From NCBI GenBank assembly GCA_003586115.2, contig QVOM02000001.1:16133291-16197290 (forward strand): a stretch of DNA of 64,000 nt, in the 5' to 3' direction. This DNA is from Salvator merianae (Eukaryota > Chordata > Lepidosauria > Squamata > Teiidae). Under the pieces are notes generated by a model. That model was not told the origin of the DNA. It searched no databases and saw nothing but the letters and a program-made list of their open reading frames with translations. Of the stretch, positions 34,546-45,410 are shown in pieces (the stretch's first letter is position 1; the number at the start of each line of letters is the position of its first letter). Made by a program: the position numbers and the translations under genes.

Positions 34546-34728
34546 CCCTGATTTATCAAAATCAGTTTAGGGGAATTAAAGGAAGGCCTCCATCGGGAGC
34601 CTTGTCCCCTTCCTCACTGACCCCACGCTTCTGATTCTCAGTCCCCAGTAACTTGCTATTGCTTCTTGGGAGACTCAAAAGGATCTTTTTCCTTTTCCTT
34701 TTTAAAAGGTATCTAATTGGCTTCTTTG

Positions 34729-35244
34729 GGCCTTTTTGCACTTTGGACTAGCAAGGACGCATGCTAGCCAAGTGTGTCTGCACTTGGCAGAGGATTGCGT
34801 GGCTGGGAGCAGCACAACGCTGCTCCCGAACGCAGCTAGCTGTGGAGGACTAATCTGTGCCCCACAGCCTTACTGGGAGCTGAAAGTCAGCTCCCAGTAA
34901 GGTGCATCCACACTTAACTGGTGGCACAACAGCCGAGGCAGTGCGATCAACCAATGATGCCTGCGTGATCGCCCAATCACACGTGTGCGATCGCCCAATT
35001 GTGCCTGTATGCACTTGCGCACTGCGTGGCCCTGCCAATTGTCCTGGCAGCAACTGGATGCTTCCTGCCCACTGCCATGGTCAGGATCAGGCAAGGCTGC
35101 CAGCATTCGCACTGTAAATGCTGGTAATCTCCTTCAGGTAAGTATCTAGGCCCCCGCAGTGTGGACAGTGTCCGTGCTGTGTGGTCAATTCCACCTTAGG
35201 ACAGAATAATTATTCTGTTCTAAGGTGAAAAGTGTGAAAACACC
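34729..35244 (+). mobile_element. non-autonomous DNA transposon, GGCCTTTTTGCACTT family
   Basis: The left end GGCCTTTTTGCACTTTGGAC and the right end AAAAGTGTGAAAACACC are imperfect inverted repeats. Two internal inverted pairs are visible: ACTGGGAGCTGAAAGTCAGC with its complement near 34870-34900, and the ACAGAATAATTATTCTGT palindrome at about 35202-35219. The flanks ctttg and ctttt match at 4 of 5. The ends and the internal AGCTG...GGAG organisation are shared with 14985, 37315 and 54305. Confidence 0.8.
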
Positions 35245-35879
35245 CTTTTTCTCTACAATTTTCCTACTCTTTTCTTTTCTCCCTACTGCATATAGTCACT
35301 TTGCTATGATTCAGATTTACTTCAGCTCAAGTGAGACAAATGGGAACTGTGGGAAGCAAAAGAATCTTCATGATAGACTAGCAAACACTCTGAGGTACCT
35401 AGTGGTAATCAGCAATTCCCAGTGTAGACCTTACTGGCTCCTAGCCTGAAGAAGTTTAATAGAGCTCTAGGGCCTCATTTGTATAGCTTGATACATGCTT
35501 TTAATGACAGCAGGAGTCACTGTGACCAGAAGGAGAGCTGAATTTGGAGTGTGTAGCTCAGGACAGCAGCTTGGGATCTCAAGCTCCAGGGAGTCATCTG
35601 CATAGCCCAGTGCATACTGGGAAGGCAGTGGGAGTCACTGTGACCAAAAGAGAAGCAGTTCAAAACAGCAGGCCAAGGACCTAACAGTTTGTGAACTCTA
35701 AAACAAGAAGATGAGCCAAAACGTCATCTGAAGGCAACCAACTGCTGAAAGCTTGCAAATAGGGAACCACAGTGCTCCTTTTTGTTATTGTTGTTTTCTT
35801 TTCTTTTAATTTTTTTTAGATTTTCTAAATAGATGTAAAGGTAGAAAACTATCAGGGATGTAGGAAATGATTGAGTGCC
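35245..35879. other. no recognised feature
   Basis: A weak internal repetition of 'gggcctcatttgtatagc' and 'gggagtcatctgcatagc' with 'gggagtcactgtgacca' (about 35469-35645) suggests an old two-copy tandem duplication of about 120 bp. No gene is seen. Confidence 0.4.
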
Positions 35880-37255
35880 GCATGTATAACTGACTGGTCT
35901 CAGAGCAGAGATAGTGGATTCTGCTCAGCCTAAGGAGCTCCTGGCACTCAGGAAATGAGTTTGGTTCTTTGAGACCCAGGTGGCTCTATTGGAACTGCTG
36001 AAAGAGGCAGAGAAGCAGGTGGAGGGGATTCTTGGGATATGAGGGCAGAGTCCCATTCTCAGGCTGACAGGCCTTTGGCTGTTACAGAGCATGAGGGACT
36101 TGGGGAAGGAGGACATCCGTCTGAGGAAAAGAGAAGTTCTCCCTTGCAAGCAACCCATTTGTTAGAGGGCAAACAGGTTTTGTCTCATACTGAGGACTCT
36201 GCCCTGGGGAGAGCAGAGCTTCCTGTAGTGAGTGAGTCAATCATTAGGAAGGTAGATAGTTGGGTGTGTGGTGGGCATGCACACACAGGGTGACTTGCCT
36301 GCTAGGTGTGATGATTGCAGGCATCACATGGCATCTGGAAAGGCAGCTAGAGAGTGCTGGGAAGGAGGCAGTGGTCATGGTGCCTATGGGCAACAATGAT
36401 GCCCAGAAATACAGTCAGGAGATGCTGAAAGCTAAATTTAGGTCGCTAGGCAGAAGGTTGAAAGCTGGAACCTCCACCGTAGCTTTCTCTGAAGTGTGAC
36501 CTGTTCTACATTTAGAGCCTGCTGGACAAGCAGAGCTGCATTGCCTCAATACATGGCTGAGACGTTGCTATGGGTGGTTGGTTTCCCATTTGTTAGGCCC
36601 TGGACAACATTTTGAGAAAAGCAGGGCCTACGCAGAAGGGATGAGCTCCCTTTGAACCAAAATGGGACCAAACTGCTGGCAGAGCAGTTTTTAAACTGAT
36701 AGTGGGGGAAAGCTGAAAGGGTTTGAAAAGGGTTTGGTTCAGGAACAGTCATTTCTTAAGAAAAAAGCTGAAAAGAATTTTCTGTGCTAAAGCAGGCATG
36801 GTAAAAATAGGTAATGAAAATGCAGTCAGATGGGATAACTCTTCAAAGAGACCCAAACAGCCTGGGGTGAACTGTACAAGTCAAAATGGTACACAAAGAT
36901 AGGCTATGTGCCAGTGTTTCCATGCAAATGGCAAGAGTCTTCAGGCCAAAAATGGGTGAACTGGAATGTCTGGTTTTCAAAGAGAATATTGTGGGTGTTA
37001 ACTGAAACCTGGTGGACTAGGTGGACATGTTTATTCCTGGTTACAAACTATATAAGAAAGACAGGGAAAGGTATTACTGGACTTGTTTGCAAAAGAGAAC
37101 ACTGAAGTTATCTTGAGATCTCAAAGGAGCAGACAGAAGGCTGAAAAGAATCGCTGTGGGGAAGGTTATTGGATCATAAAATTAGGTTAAAACTGCAAGT
37201 GTACTATTGTCTTGAGAAAGTCTCAATGCGACATAATGACGAAGCATGATGCAGC
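35880..37255 (+). pseudogene. decayed CR1 LINE: ORF1 esterase-like domain and ORF2 endonuclease N-terminus
   Basis: Plus-strand frames carry two recognisable remnants in the expected CR1 order. At 36220-36500, frames give VVSESIIRKVDSWVCGG and later VVMVPMGNNDAQKYSQ and FRSLGRRLKAGTSTVAFSEV. These correspond to the GDSL-type esterase domain of CR1 ORF1, with the GDS motif changed to SES and the GTND motif to GNND, so catalysis is lost. At 36905-37105 the text CKWQESSGQKWVNWNVWFSK and LTETWW corresponds to the start of the ORF2 apurinic-like endonuclease. Many stops and frame changes separate the pieces. It is older than the 45411-48490 element and of a different CR1 lineage. The 3' part is missing, and a MITE begins 60 bp downstream. 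Confidence 0.8.
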
Positions 37256-37314
37256 CTCACCTACAAACCTCATGGCCACATGGAAGAAAGAGAGGTGAGT
37301 TCCCACACACCTGG

Positions 37315-37784
37315 GGCCTTTTTACACTTTCAGCTAGTAAGCATCAGGGACGCTCATTAGTCAAGTGCCTCTGCACTTTGTGAAGGCCCTGGTGATTGGG
37401 AGCTGACAACAGCTGCTCCTGATTGCTACCAGCTGTGGAGTACAAAATCATGCTCCACAGCTGTACCAGCAGCAGCTGGACTGCTTCCAGTACACTACAT
37501 TTGCACCCACTTCCAGGTGCAAACACAAAGTTGTGCGCCATGGTGCGCCTGCGCTTGCATAATCATGCAGTGTTGCTGGTCACCATGGCAGCTGCCAGAA
37601 GCTTCCCAGTCACTCTCATAGCACAGAACGGCAGCAGGACGCCAACATTCACACTGCAAATGTGGTATCCTGCTGGCATTCTATTCCCAGACCTTTCAGT
37701 GTGGGTGGTCTCCATGCTGCATAGTCTTTTTCACCATGGAGTGTTAGCTGGTGAACATTCCACAGTGGAAAGTGTGAAAAGACT
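37315..37784 (+). mobile_element. non-autonomous DNA transposon, GGCCTTTTTACACTT family
   Basis: The left end GGCCTTTTTACACTTTCAGC and the right end GAAAGTGTGAAAAGACT are inverted repeats with decayed outermost bases. The flanks cctgg and cctgc match at 4 of 5. The interior parallels 54305-55014, with blocks such as ACAGCTGCTCC, GATTGCTACCAG and CCACAGCTG. A 218-codon open frame running from inside it to 38079 is fortuitous. Confidence 0.83.
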
Positions 37785-38496
37785 CCTGCTCATCTGCTTG
37801 TTACCTGTCTCTAGATGCTATAAAAAAGACTGTGCTTGTTGGGTGAGACACCCAACAGTCCTGATCCTCTTTAAGCAGTTCATGGATTCATCAAAGGGGT
37901 GGAGCCAAATAGATCAGTCACCTCTAACCCATGCCATCTCAACCCATCAGGAACCGTCACTCATCAGGAACATCACCCATCAGGTGGGTGACAAGCAGAC
38001 CTCCGTCACCGCCTGTACTAGAATTATCAGAGGAGGAGTTAGAGGAGAAGGGGAGAGCACTTCTCCTAACACTGGGTAGCTCCTTCCCTCCTCCTTCCTC
38101 TCCATTCCTCTTTCTCCTTCTCTTTCCCTCTCCCATCCTACCAACATATTCTCATCATCTTCAGAAGCCATCAAAGATAGGAGACATTGTTCTTTCTACC
38201 ATTCATTTTGCCATTGAACCCCTGTGTAGGGGAGTGTATGTTTTCAGTCCAGTAGTGGTAACTGGTGGTGGCAATTAAGAGGAACGAAGGACAATGAAGA
38301 AAGAGAGAAGTGCTCTTTCTTACCTGTCACACCATGAGAACTCCCCAGTACTTTCAGGAGTGGCATATTCTGTTGCAAAAAAAGGGCAGTCAGGTTATAG
38401 TCACATATTCACTCTAAGTACTGCCTTTATACTACATTCAAGGGTATTTATTTAGACATTGTATTACATTGCAATCGATTGTGAGACACCCCCAAG
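37785..38496. other. no recognised feature
   Basis: A CT-rich stretch lies at about 38080-38165. Otherwise I see no gene or element termini. Confidence 0.45.
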
Positions 38497-38840
38497 TAGG
38501 GATGTGCGTGAATGAAATTTGCATGTTTGTTTAGCTGTCAAAGTGAAAGCCTGTTTGTCTGTTTCGTCATTGAACTGTTCAATCGAAAAACTGGGCTTTT
38601 GCCTCTGTTTTTGCACTTTTTCAAAAATGCCATTTTTTCCAAAGAAAAAGCTCTTTTCATGAGCAAAACCACAGTGAAACAGAAATGTTTAATTGAATTG
38701 TTCATTTTCACAAGCAGGAGACTGGTGTGATTCAATCAAAATTTTGGAAATGCAAAAAACTGCATTTTCATTTCAGTGCGAATATTTGCACATGTGAAAT
38801 ATTGGATTGAATTTGTGAACGTGAATATTGCACATCTCTA
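38497..38840. mobile_element. MITE with TAGGGATGTGC ends
   Basis: TAGGGATGTGCGTGAATG at the left and GAATATTGCACATCTCTA at the right are inverted repeats. The interior contains matched A-rich and T-rich arms (near 38585 and 38640). This type of end is frequent in squamate hAT-like MITEs. No target duplication is visible. Confidence 0.7.
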
Positions 38841-38929
38841 TATGTGGACTATATATCTTACAAACAAAAGCAGGCAGCAGGTCTCCATCAGGCAGTAGCA
38901 GAAGGAGAGGAAGAGAGGAGAATAAATTG

Positions 38930-39520
38930 TCCGTATATCCTTCTTTACAGTCATGAAGTTAAGGGCTGAAAGAGGCATTTACTATCTGAAGGGCTCTCCG
39001 AACAAGGTCTGCATACACTCTAAATAATCATAAAAATGCAAGCAAGAGGGGGCTCGATGTTGTACAATCATAGTTAGCTTCTAGTTAGCATTGCTATATA
39101 CAAGTGTGTGTACATTTAATGCAAGTTTATTTTGTTGTTTTATTTTTTGATTGCAATACAACTGAGAAGAGCCACTCCATTTGCTTTGCTGAGAAACCTG
39201 CTCCATCTACCTCTATCTAAACTTGCTATATTTTAGCTCATCATCATTTGGTCTAATATAACTTCCCTCTCCTTTTCTTCTTTTCCCCGCAATGCCTTTC
39301 ATATTCTAAATCTGCTGGCAGGAATGATATTGTTTTAATGGATGTGAAGATATTATCACATTTATCTTCTGCACCATTTTCAAATGCCTTCGTAGGGGAC
39401 TTTATCTGTTTCATTTGGAGTATCTCGCTCAGGCTGCAGCCTTCGGCATTCTTAGAACCTGTAATTTCCATAGTTAAGTAGCACTTTACATATGAAAGCA
39501 TTTTATTTTCATCTGTTTGA
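38930..39520. other. candidate conserved noncoding element(s)
   Basis: There is no repeat texture. AT-rich sequence keeps several CpGs (near 38999, 39054, 39287, 39392, 39426 and 39444). It is bounded on the right by a microsatellite. Inference from composition only. Confidence 0.3.
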
Positions 39521-39535
39521 AGATACCACTCCCCT

Positions 39536-39588
39536 CCCTTCCTTCCTTCCTTCCTTCCTTCCTTCCTTCCTTCCTTCCTTCCTTCCTT
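39536..39588. repeat. (CTTC)n microsatellite
   Basis: About thirteen perfect CCTT units. A minus-strand open frame with a repeated KEGR pattern is a product of this tract, not a gene. Confidence 0.97.
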
Positions 39589-40149
39589 CGTAAAGACACA
39601 GACAAGAGCTCCCAATTTGTCATCTCAAAACTGCAGATTGATGTTCAGGTTGGCCAATAGACACTGATAGAAAAGCAACTGCAGAGGAAACTACAGATAG
39701 TAATCCCTCCCATAAATTGAAATGGGTGCAGTCTATTGGGAGTGTTTGCTACTCATATCCCATTGAGAGAACAGAAGCTATGTGAGAGCATTATGCTACA
39801 TGGGCATCATAATAACTAGTGGATAGGGTGTTAGAGCTAAATGGTAGGTTACAAATTTCAGTATAAATTCCCACCCCCAGGTGGAGGTTTGCATGGATTA
39901 CCTCCCAAACCACAGTCACAATCCGAACCAGCCAAATGTGCAGTCACAATCATTCTTTGAACTTGGGTGTTCTATTTGCAGTACTTCGGTACAATATGAA
40001 ATTTAACCCTTAGATTAGGAGAAAGAGGAGAGCTAAATGTTAAACATCGCTAAAGTGTGGGTTGGCAGACTGCATGGGCACATCCATCCAGTTTCCTGGG
40101 CAGTTATACAGATGCGGGATGCTGAGATCAAGAAATATGACCCTGAAGA
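39589..40149. other. no recognised feature
   Basis: Unremarkable mixed-composition DNA with no repeat ends or coding motif recognised. Confidence 0.5.
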
Positions 40150-40240
40150 TATTGGCCCATTCCATCTAGCCTACCTCATAGAACTGTTGTGAGGAGGAAG
40201 TAGCTTTACACAATTTGGAACCCTCAAAGCTATGCTTGCT
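40150..40240 (+). mobile_element. SINE 3' fragment
   Basis: CCATCTAGCCTACCTCATAG followed by AACTGTTGTGAGGAGGAAG corresponds to the middle of the squamate SINE type seen at 18290-18330. Only this portion remains. Confidence 0.5.
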
Positions 40241-40319
40241 AGGACCGATGCCAGCTTTCACTGAAAACATCAGAAGGAGACCCAGTTGGGGAAGTCAAGG
40301 ATCATAGTCTCTCTGTCTA

Positions 40320-40925
40320 GTGCACTCTGTATGAGGCTGCCCTTGAAGAAGCTGCAGCTAGTGCAGAATGTGGCAATAAAGCTGCTGGCAGGCACATATC
40401 ACACACTGTCCTTAAGAGACAGCACTGGCTGCTAGTCCACTTCTGAGCCCAAGGTATTAGCTTGGCTCATAAAGCCCTAAATGGTTTGTGTTCCAAATAT
40501 CTAAAGGAGTGCCTCCTATCATACAAACCTGCCTGTCCACTGAGCTCTGCTGGAGAGGCTTATCTATGTATATATGTATGTATGTATGTATGTATTTATT
40601 TATTTGGTTATGGCAGTGTGCTTAGAAGCTAAAGAGATGAGGACCTGAAAGTCAGCCTTCTCTGTGGTGGCCCCCAGGTTGTAGAATGGCCTCTGTTCTA
40701 AGATGCATCAAGCACCATGATTATACATTTTTAGTTGATTGATGAAGTCATGTCTCTTCACTCAGACTTTTTATTAAAGAGGCAGGCTATCCTCCCCATT
40801 CTGGCACAGCTCTGTGACTTTTATACTTGCAATTTTTAATTTGTTTCAACTTTGTTTTTATATGTTAATTTTTTTGTAACCTACATTGAGATTGTAGGAT
40901 ATAGGACAGGAAATGAATGGAAAAA
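40320..40925 (+). mobile_element. CR1/L3-like LINE 3' fragment with microsatellite insertion
   Basis: A plus-strand reading gives LQLVQNVAIKLLAGTYH, the typical 'LQLVQNAAARLL' segment after the reverse transcriptase domain. Text for CVPNI, a PVH segment and 'FSVVAPRLWNGL'-like remnants near 40660 follows. A (TATG)n run (40565-40606) interrupts it. The 3' UTR ends TTGTAACCTACATTGAGATT and an A-rich GATA tail. It is old, with many stops and frameshifts. Confidence 0.85.
40565..40606. repeat. (TATG)n/(TATT)n microsatellite
   Basis: An imperfect TATG run turns into TATT units inside the LINE fragment. Confidence 0.92.
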
Positions 40926-43015
40926 AGATAGATAGACAGACAGATAGTAGAGTGAAAATATAATCAACAAGAAGCGTCTCACTGTGAAGAATGGCCCACT
41001 GTGAAGCATGTGCTCTCTTCTACTCCTTGACCTTTAATGGCTCTTGGATCTCATCTTTCTTCTTGGCTCATCTCCCAAGAATTAACAATCCAAGAGGGCT
41101 TTTGTTCTTGAGGGCCTCCAAGTTGGGTGTGTAAATCATGGACAGTGTATCTCAATTTCTCTTATTTTCCAAAACATCCATCTCATGCAGCCCTAGTTCT
41201 AGAACCCTCCCATACCTTTCCCACAATCTTTCCATTAACTTTCTTTAGTGGAAAAATCCCATTAAGACCCTTTATGGGGTGTGCACAGAAGGATTTGACT
41301 AGGAAGTCTGCTCACTCAAAGCCAGATCCAACGCTTAGTCACCCTAGTGCTTTGCGTTTGCCACCCTTTTCCTTCTCCACCATTTGTCCGCTTTGTGACA
41401 TGAGGCGAAGGTGGGCAGATCTGACGAGAGCCACCCTGATGTGTGACTCCAGCAAGGTGAACGAAGGTCTCTAGACCTCTTTGTCTTCTCTGAAAGGAAC
41501 TAACAAGAGCGAGAGGAAGCCAGACAAGGAGTCATGGGCTGTGCTGCTAACAGAGAGAATGTCTCAGTGAGATTTATGGCAAAGGAAAGGAACTGCCTTG
41601 CCTCCTGTGATGAATTAAAGTGAGAAAGGAAGCTTCCACAAAAGGTCGGTGGAAGGAATTTCCCTCTTGTTTGCCCAGAAGGGGGGACCCAAGGGGAAGA
41701 GGAGTTGTGTTGGAGCCAGACTCTTCCAGCTGCAGATCATCATCGTCTCTTTCCCTTCTGAGAACGGAGCCTCATGTTGTTGGTTTTTGCCTTGAGTCCC
41801 CCTTATGAAGTCAATCGGCTCTGGGGGAAGGGAGGCAGCGTAGCTTCTCTTGGCACCCATTCTCATTATTCTCTTCAGCAGAGACAAATAGTACAGCATG
41901 CTTTGCATTTGTAATATTTTCACACCGTGTGTGTGTGTGTGTGTTAACCGTGCACAGGATGGTTAGCAATTGCTCAGAAGGTACTAGTAGCCATTCCAGG
42001 ATGGGCTTCCAAGCCAATAAGGAAAGTTAAAAAAAAAAAAAAATCAAGGTCAAAAGCATGTGAGGGTGCCACACACCCCTGTCCTTCTAGGTCTTTCTCT
42101 GTTCTTCAGCCACATATTGCAATGCTCCAATTTCATACACTGTCAATATTTTACTTAAGGTATGAGGAATGCTTGTAACAGCATCCTTATCAACAACCTC
42201 TTCAAACCCACACTTGTAAAGATTTGGAACATGCTGGATTTATCTCCTCTGCAAGAACTGGCTCCCATACTTAATTTAAATACTAAAGAAGTCTAGAAAA
42301 TCTCCTTACACTGATCAGTGAAGACACACCTATTTACCCTGATCTTTGAGAAAGGAAATAAGTTTCCTCACTCCACTTTCAGGCACTGTTATTGTTTTTA
42401 GTGTGTTCATTTTACACACAGATCTACACGGCAGGGGGGAAGAGCATTACAAGCGTAGTGCTCTTTCCTCTGACTGTGTACAGGATGCTGAGAAGACAGG
42501 AAAGTCTCCCCAAGCAACAGCATGGCAGTGGCAGTAGCAATGGTAGAGGCAGTGGCGGGGTCAGCAATGTCAAGCGGGAGCTCTTCCTTCTTCTCTGCCA
42601 TTCAGTCACCCTAAGGGTCATTCAGCATGATGGCAGGACAGTTATGGGTCCATGTGGACACTGCACTTGTCCAGTGTACCAGATGCACCATGGGGGAACA
42701 CATCATGTGGACCCTACCCCCTTTTGGTGGCATTCATGGCACCACAAGGACACCATGTTCATCCTGCCTCTGACATGAATGGTGCTTAAGCTTCTAACCT
42801 AAATGGCCTCTTTCTTTTCATCAGAAGAAGCATGTTCTTTGCAGGGTTTGGGAAAATTCCCTTTTGGGATGATGGATCCCATGGTCCTCAATTACAAGGT
42901 CCATTGGCCCCTATTGGAAAGGAGCTCTGTAGAAACAATAAAAATAACTTTTCTAAACTTTGTGTTAAAGGAATGCTAGCAAAACATAATTTTCCTAAGA
43001 CTGAATTACGTAATA
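40926..43015. other. no gene recognised
   Basis: A (GT)n run is at 41927-41944 and an A run at about 42030-42043. A repeat-like stretch (about 42610-42780) starts AAGGGTCATTCAGCATGATG, but its ends are not resolved. Open frames on both strands overlap and have no domains. Confidence 0.45.
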
Positions 43016-43451
43016 CAGTAATGCCTCATTATTTGCTAGAGTTAGGTTCCTGGAAACTCTCATATATTTGTGAACGTCACATTTGCAAACTCTAGGACAA
43101 AAAAATATAGGAAAATTATAATTCCATAGGAATTATTGACAAATAGGTACAACTGATTACCTGCCCAGCAAGTGCCAAAAGCAGCAAGGCCAGAACTCTC
43201 ATCTGACCAAAATAAATAATGCCAGAACTCAAGAGCTCCAGCAATATCAGAATCCAGAATCATAAGGACTCAGAATGGCCAAATGGCATTGCCAGAACTC
43301 AGAATTATATAAAGAGCCCAAACGCTGAACTGACCAAAGCCAACCATTTCAGTTCCTCTCTGCCTGCAAAAAAACTGTATGAAGGTGCCAGTTTCTGGTG
43401 CTAAATCATGAAAAGTGGCAAACGCCAAAACTCTATATAATTCTGTTATTG
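43016..43451 (+). mobile_element. pogo/Tigger-like MITE
   Basis: It begins CAGTAATGCCTCATTATTTG after a TA (43014-43015) and ends ATATAATTCTGTTATTG before a TA (43452-43453). The reversed right end, CAATAACAGAATTATATAGA, is an imperfect match to the left end. The body shares ATTTGTGAACGTCACATTTG-type sequence, TTATTGACAAATAGGTACAA and CAGAACTCAGA strings with 22713-23840. TA duplication and CAGT ends indicate pogo/Tigger-type mobilisation. No transposase is present. Confidence 0.75.
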
Positions 43452-43614
43452 TAGATAAACAAAACTTGCAGATATTAGAACTGAAGATAATAAGCTGTAA
43501 TCAGTTCATGAAATACCTGTGGCTAGAGGGTGAGAAATAAGCTGTTCTATACATATTCCCGACATGTATTTGTGTGAATTTAAAAGAACACTGCTAGTTT
43601 CATCCAGTCATTTG

Positions 43615-43960
43615 TTCATTTAATTTTATTCCCCCCCCCTTTCATCCAGAAATCTTAGAGCAGGTCATATAAATCAGTAACATCAAATTATAACATGGTT
43701 TAAAACAATTAAAAAAGAAGTTCCTCCCACCCACTCCCCAAACTGCAGGACATATGTATGGAAGCACCTTAAATATCAAAGGCCTGAGTGAAAAGGACTG
43801 AAAACTCTATAATGTTATCATCTGGTGTAGGTCAGCAGAAAAGCTATTACAAAGTCCAGGGGGCAGCAGAGAAAAGACCCTTTCATGTGTCATCACCCTG
43901 TGAACATCTGAGATTAAGGAGGGTCTCTCCTTTGGACTTTAAGTAGATAGACTCAACTAA
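43615..43960 (-). mobile_element. CR1/L3-like LINE 3' fragment
   Basis: From the plus strand it starts with a T/C-rich tail, then text complementary to a LINE 3' UTR. A region near 43850-43900 (CAAAGTCCAGGGGGCAGCAG, GAAAAGACCCTTTC) is complementary to the 'RxFSVxAPxLW' coding segment. The orientation is minus and the copy is decayed. Confidence 0.65.
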
Positions 43961-44795
43961 TGGCTACAGAGGCCCACCAGAAATCCATCAGGCAATGGTA
44001 TTGTCCTTGCTCTCTGTTTTGCAGGAACTAGTTTTCTGTGTCATAATGCTTCCAATATGAGAGGTACCTCACAGCTATCCCAAGTACCCTCTACTGGTAG
44101 CCATGTTTTGTTGAGGAGCAACAGCAAGGGGATCTTAAGCTGATCAACTCTCTTTTTCTTTTTCTCCTTCCCTCCCTCTCCTTCATTTTCTCTTTCAAAA
44201 AACAGTCCAACCAGTGCAAACCTAACTAAAGCCTAATAAGGGAGAGAAGGGAAGAAACTCTTCAACCTCCATGGGGGCAGAATCTATCTTGGCTTCCTTC
44301 CCAGATCCATCTCCTTGTGGGCTCCTTTTCAAGGGGATCAAAAGTGACTTTGCTCAGCTTTGGCAGGGCTCCACGCAAGAAGGAAAACTAAGACAAGGCA
44401 GAGCCAAATCTTCTTCCTCACTCCAGCCAATTCCACTTCAAGAGACAAAGCCAAAACACAAGCCTTGTCAGCTTTGGGATGCTTCAGGGAGTTCCCTGCT
44501 CTCTCCATTCCCTCCTTCCATCCTGAAACATCCCTGGCAACCAGTTAATCCAACCAGTTAAATAAAATAAAAACATTCATACTCTCCTCCAAACAATTTG
44601 TCCACATACGGGACAGCTTGACCTCACAGTGTCTCGGTATGAGGTTGCTTTTCTGGCAACCTTCCTTTTCACTGCAATAACCCATCCATCCAAAAATCCT
44701 GCTTATCTATTTATCCTTATTACACACAGAGATACACAGAGTGTTTAGGATAATGCAAAATATAGGATTTTGAAACATAAGAGTATAAGCACATA
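43961..44795. other. no recognised feature
   Basis: Mixed DNA with no repeat termini. Two overlapping open frames near 44271-44561 have no recognised motif. Confidence 0.45.
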
Positions 44796-45310
44796 TAATT
44801 TATTTGTTTATTTAAAAATGCCAAAATAGTTTGCAAAACATTAAAAACAAGGGTTAAAATAGCAATTAAAACAGATTAAAAACTGAGTGGGCCAGGTGGG
44901 AAACAAACTTTTACACAGACAAAGCCTGTATACAAATTTAGGTCTTTAATAGGCACCTGTAAGTTGTAAGTGTAGGTGCCTCATGAACAGCAGAGGAGAG
45001 GGCATTCCAAAGGGAAGGTGCTACCACTGAGAAGGCCCAAATGTGAACTAAGATGACATTCTGTATTACATGGAACTCACGCAATACAGATGATCTCATG
45101 GCACTTTCAAGGTTATAACGGGGATGCATTCTTTCAGGTAGTATGGACCCAAGTTGTTTAGGGCTTTATATGCCAAGCATAAACCTTGAACCTGATCCAG
45201 TAGCCCCTTGGCAACCAGTGCAATTTCATAAGCACAGGAATGATGTGTGCCCACTCTGGCGCCCCACTCAACAACCTGGCCACCACACGTAGCCATGTCT
45301 CCACTTAATG
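44796..45310 (-). mobile_element. CR1/L3-like LINE 3' fragment
   Basis: Two minus-strand frames carry LCLAYKALNNLGPYYLKE (45096-45320) and then AFSVVAPSLWNALSSAV with EAPTLTTYRCLLKT (44938-45129). This is the ORF2 C-terminus of a CR1/L3-type LINE, split by one frameshift. The A/T-rich 3' UTR continues to about 44796. It is older than the neighbouring element at 45411 and lies in the same orientation. Confidence 0.9.
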
Positions 45311-45410
45311 TTGCGGGCACTTCATTGAAGGGGCTAGAGTGTTGCCATTTTGAATTTTGTCAACAGAAAGGATTTGCCAAAGATGCAACCCCATTACAAG
45401 GAGTGCAATT

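Noticed and set aside
37423..38079. 218-codon open frame, the longest outside the LINE
   Set aside because: It starts inside a GGCC-type MITE (37315-37784). The predicted protein shows no domain and crosses the element boundary without change in character.
39253..39615. Minus-strand frame with a KEGR repeat
   Set aside because: It is a translation of the (CTTC)n microsatellite.
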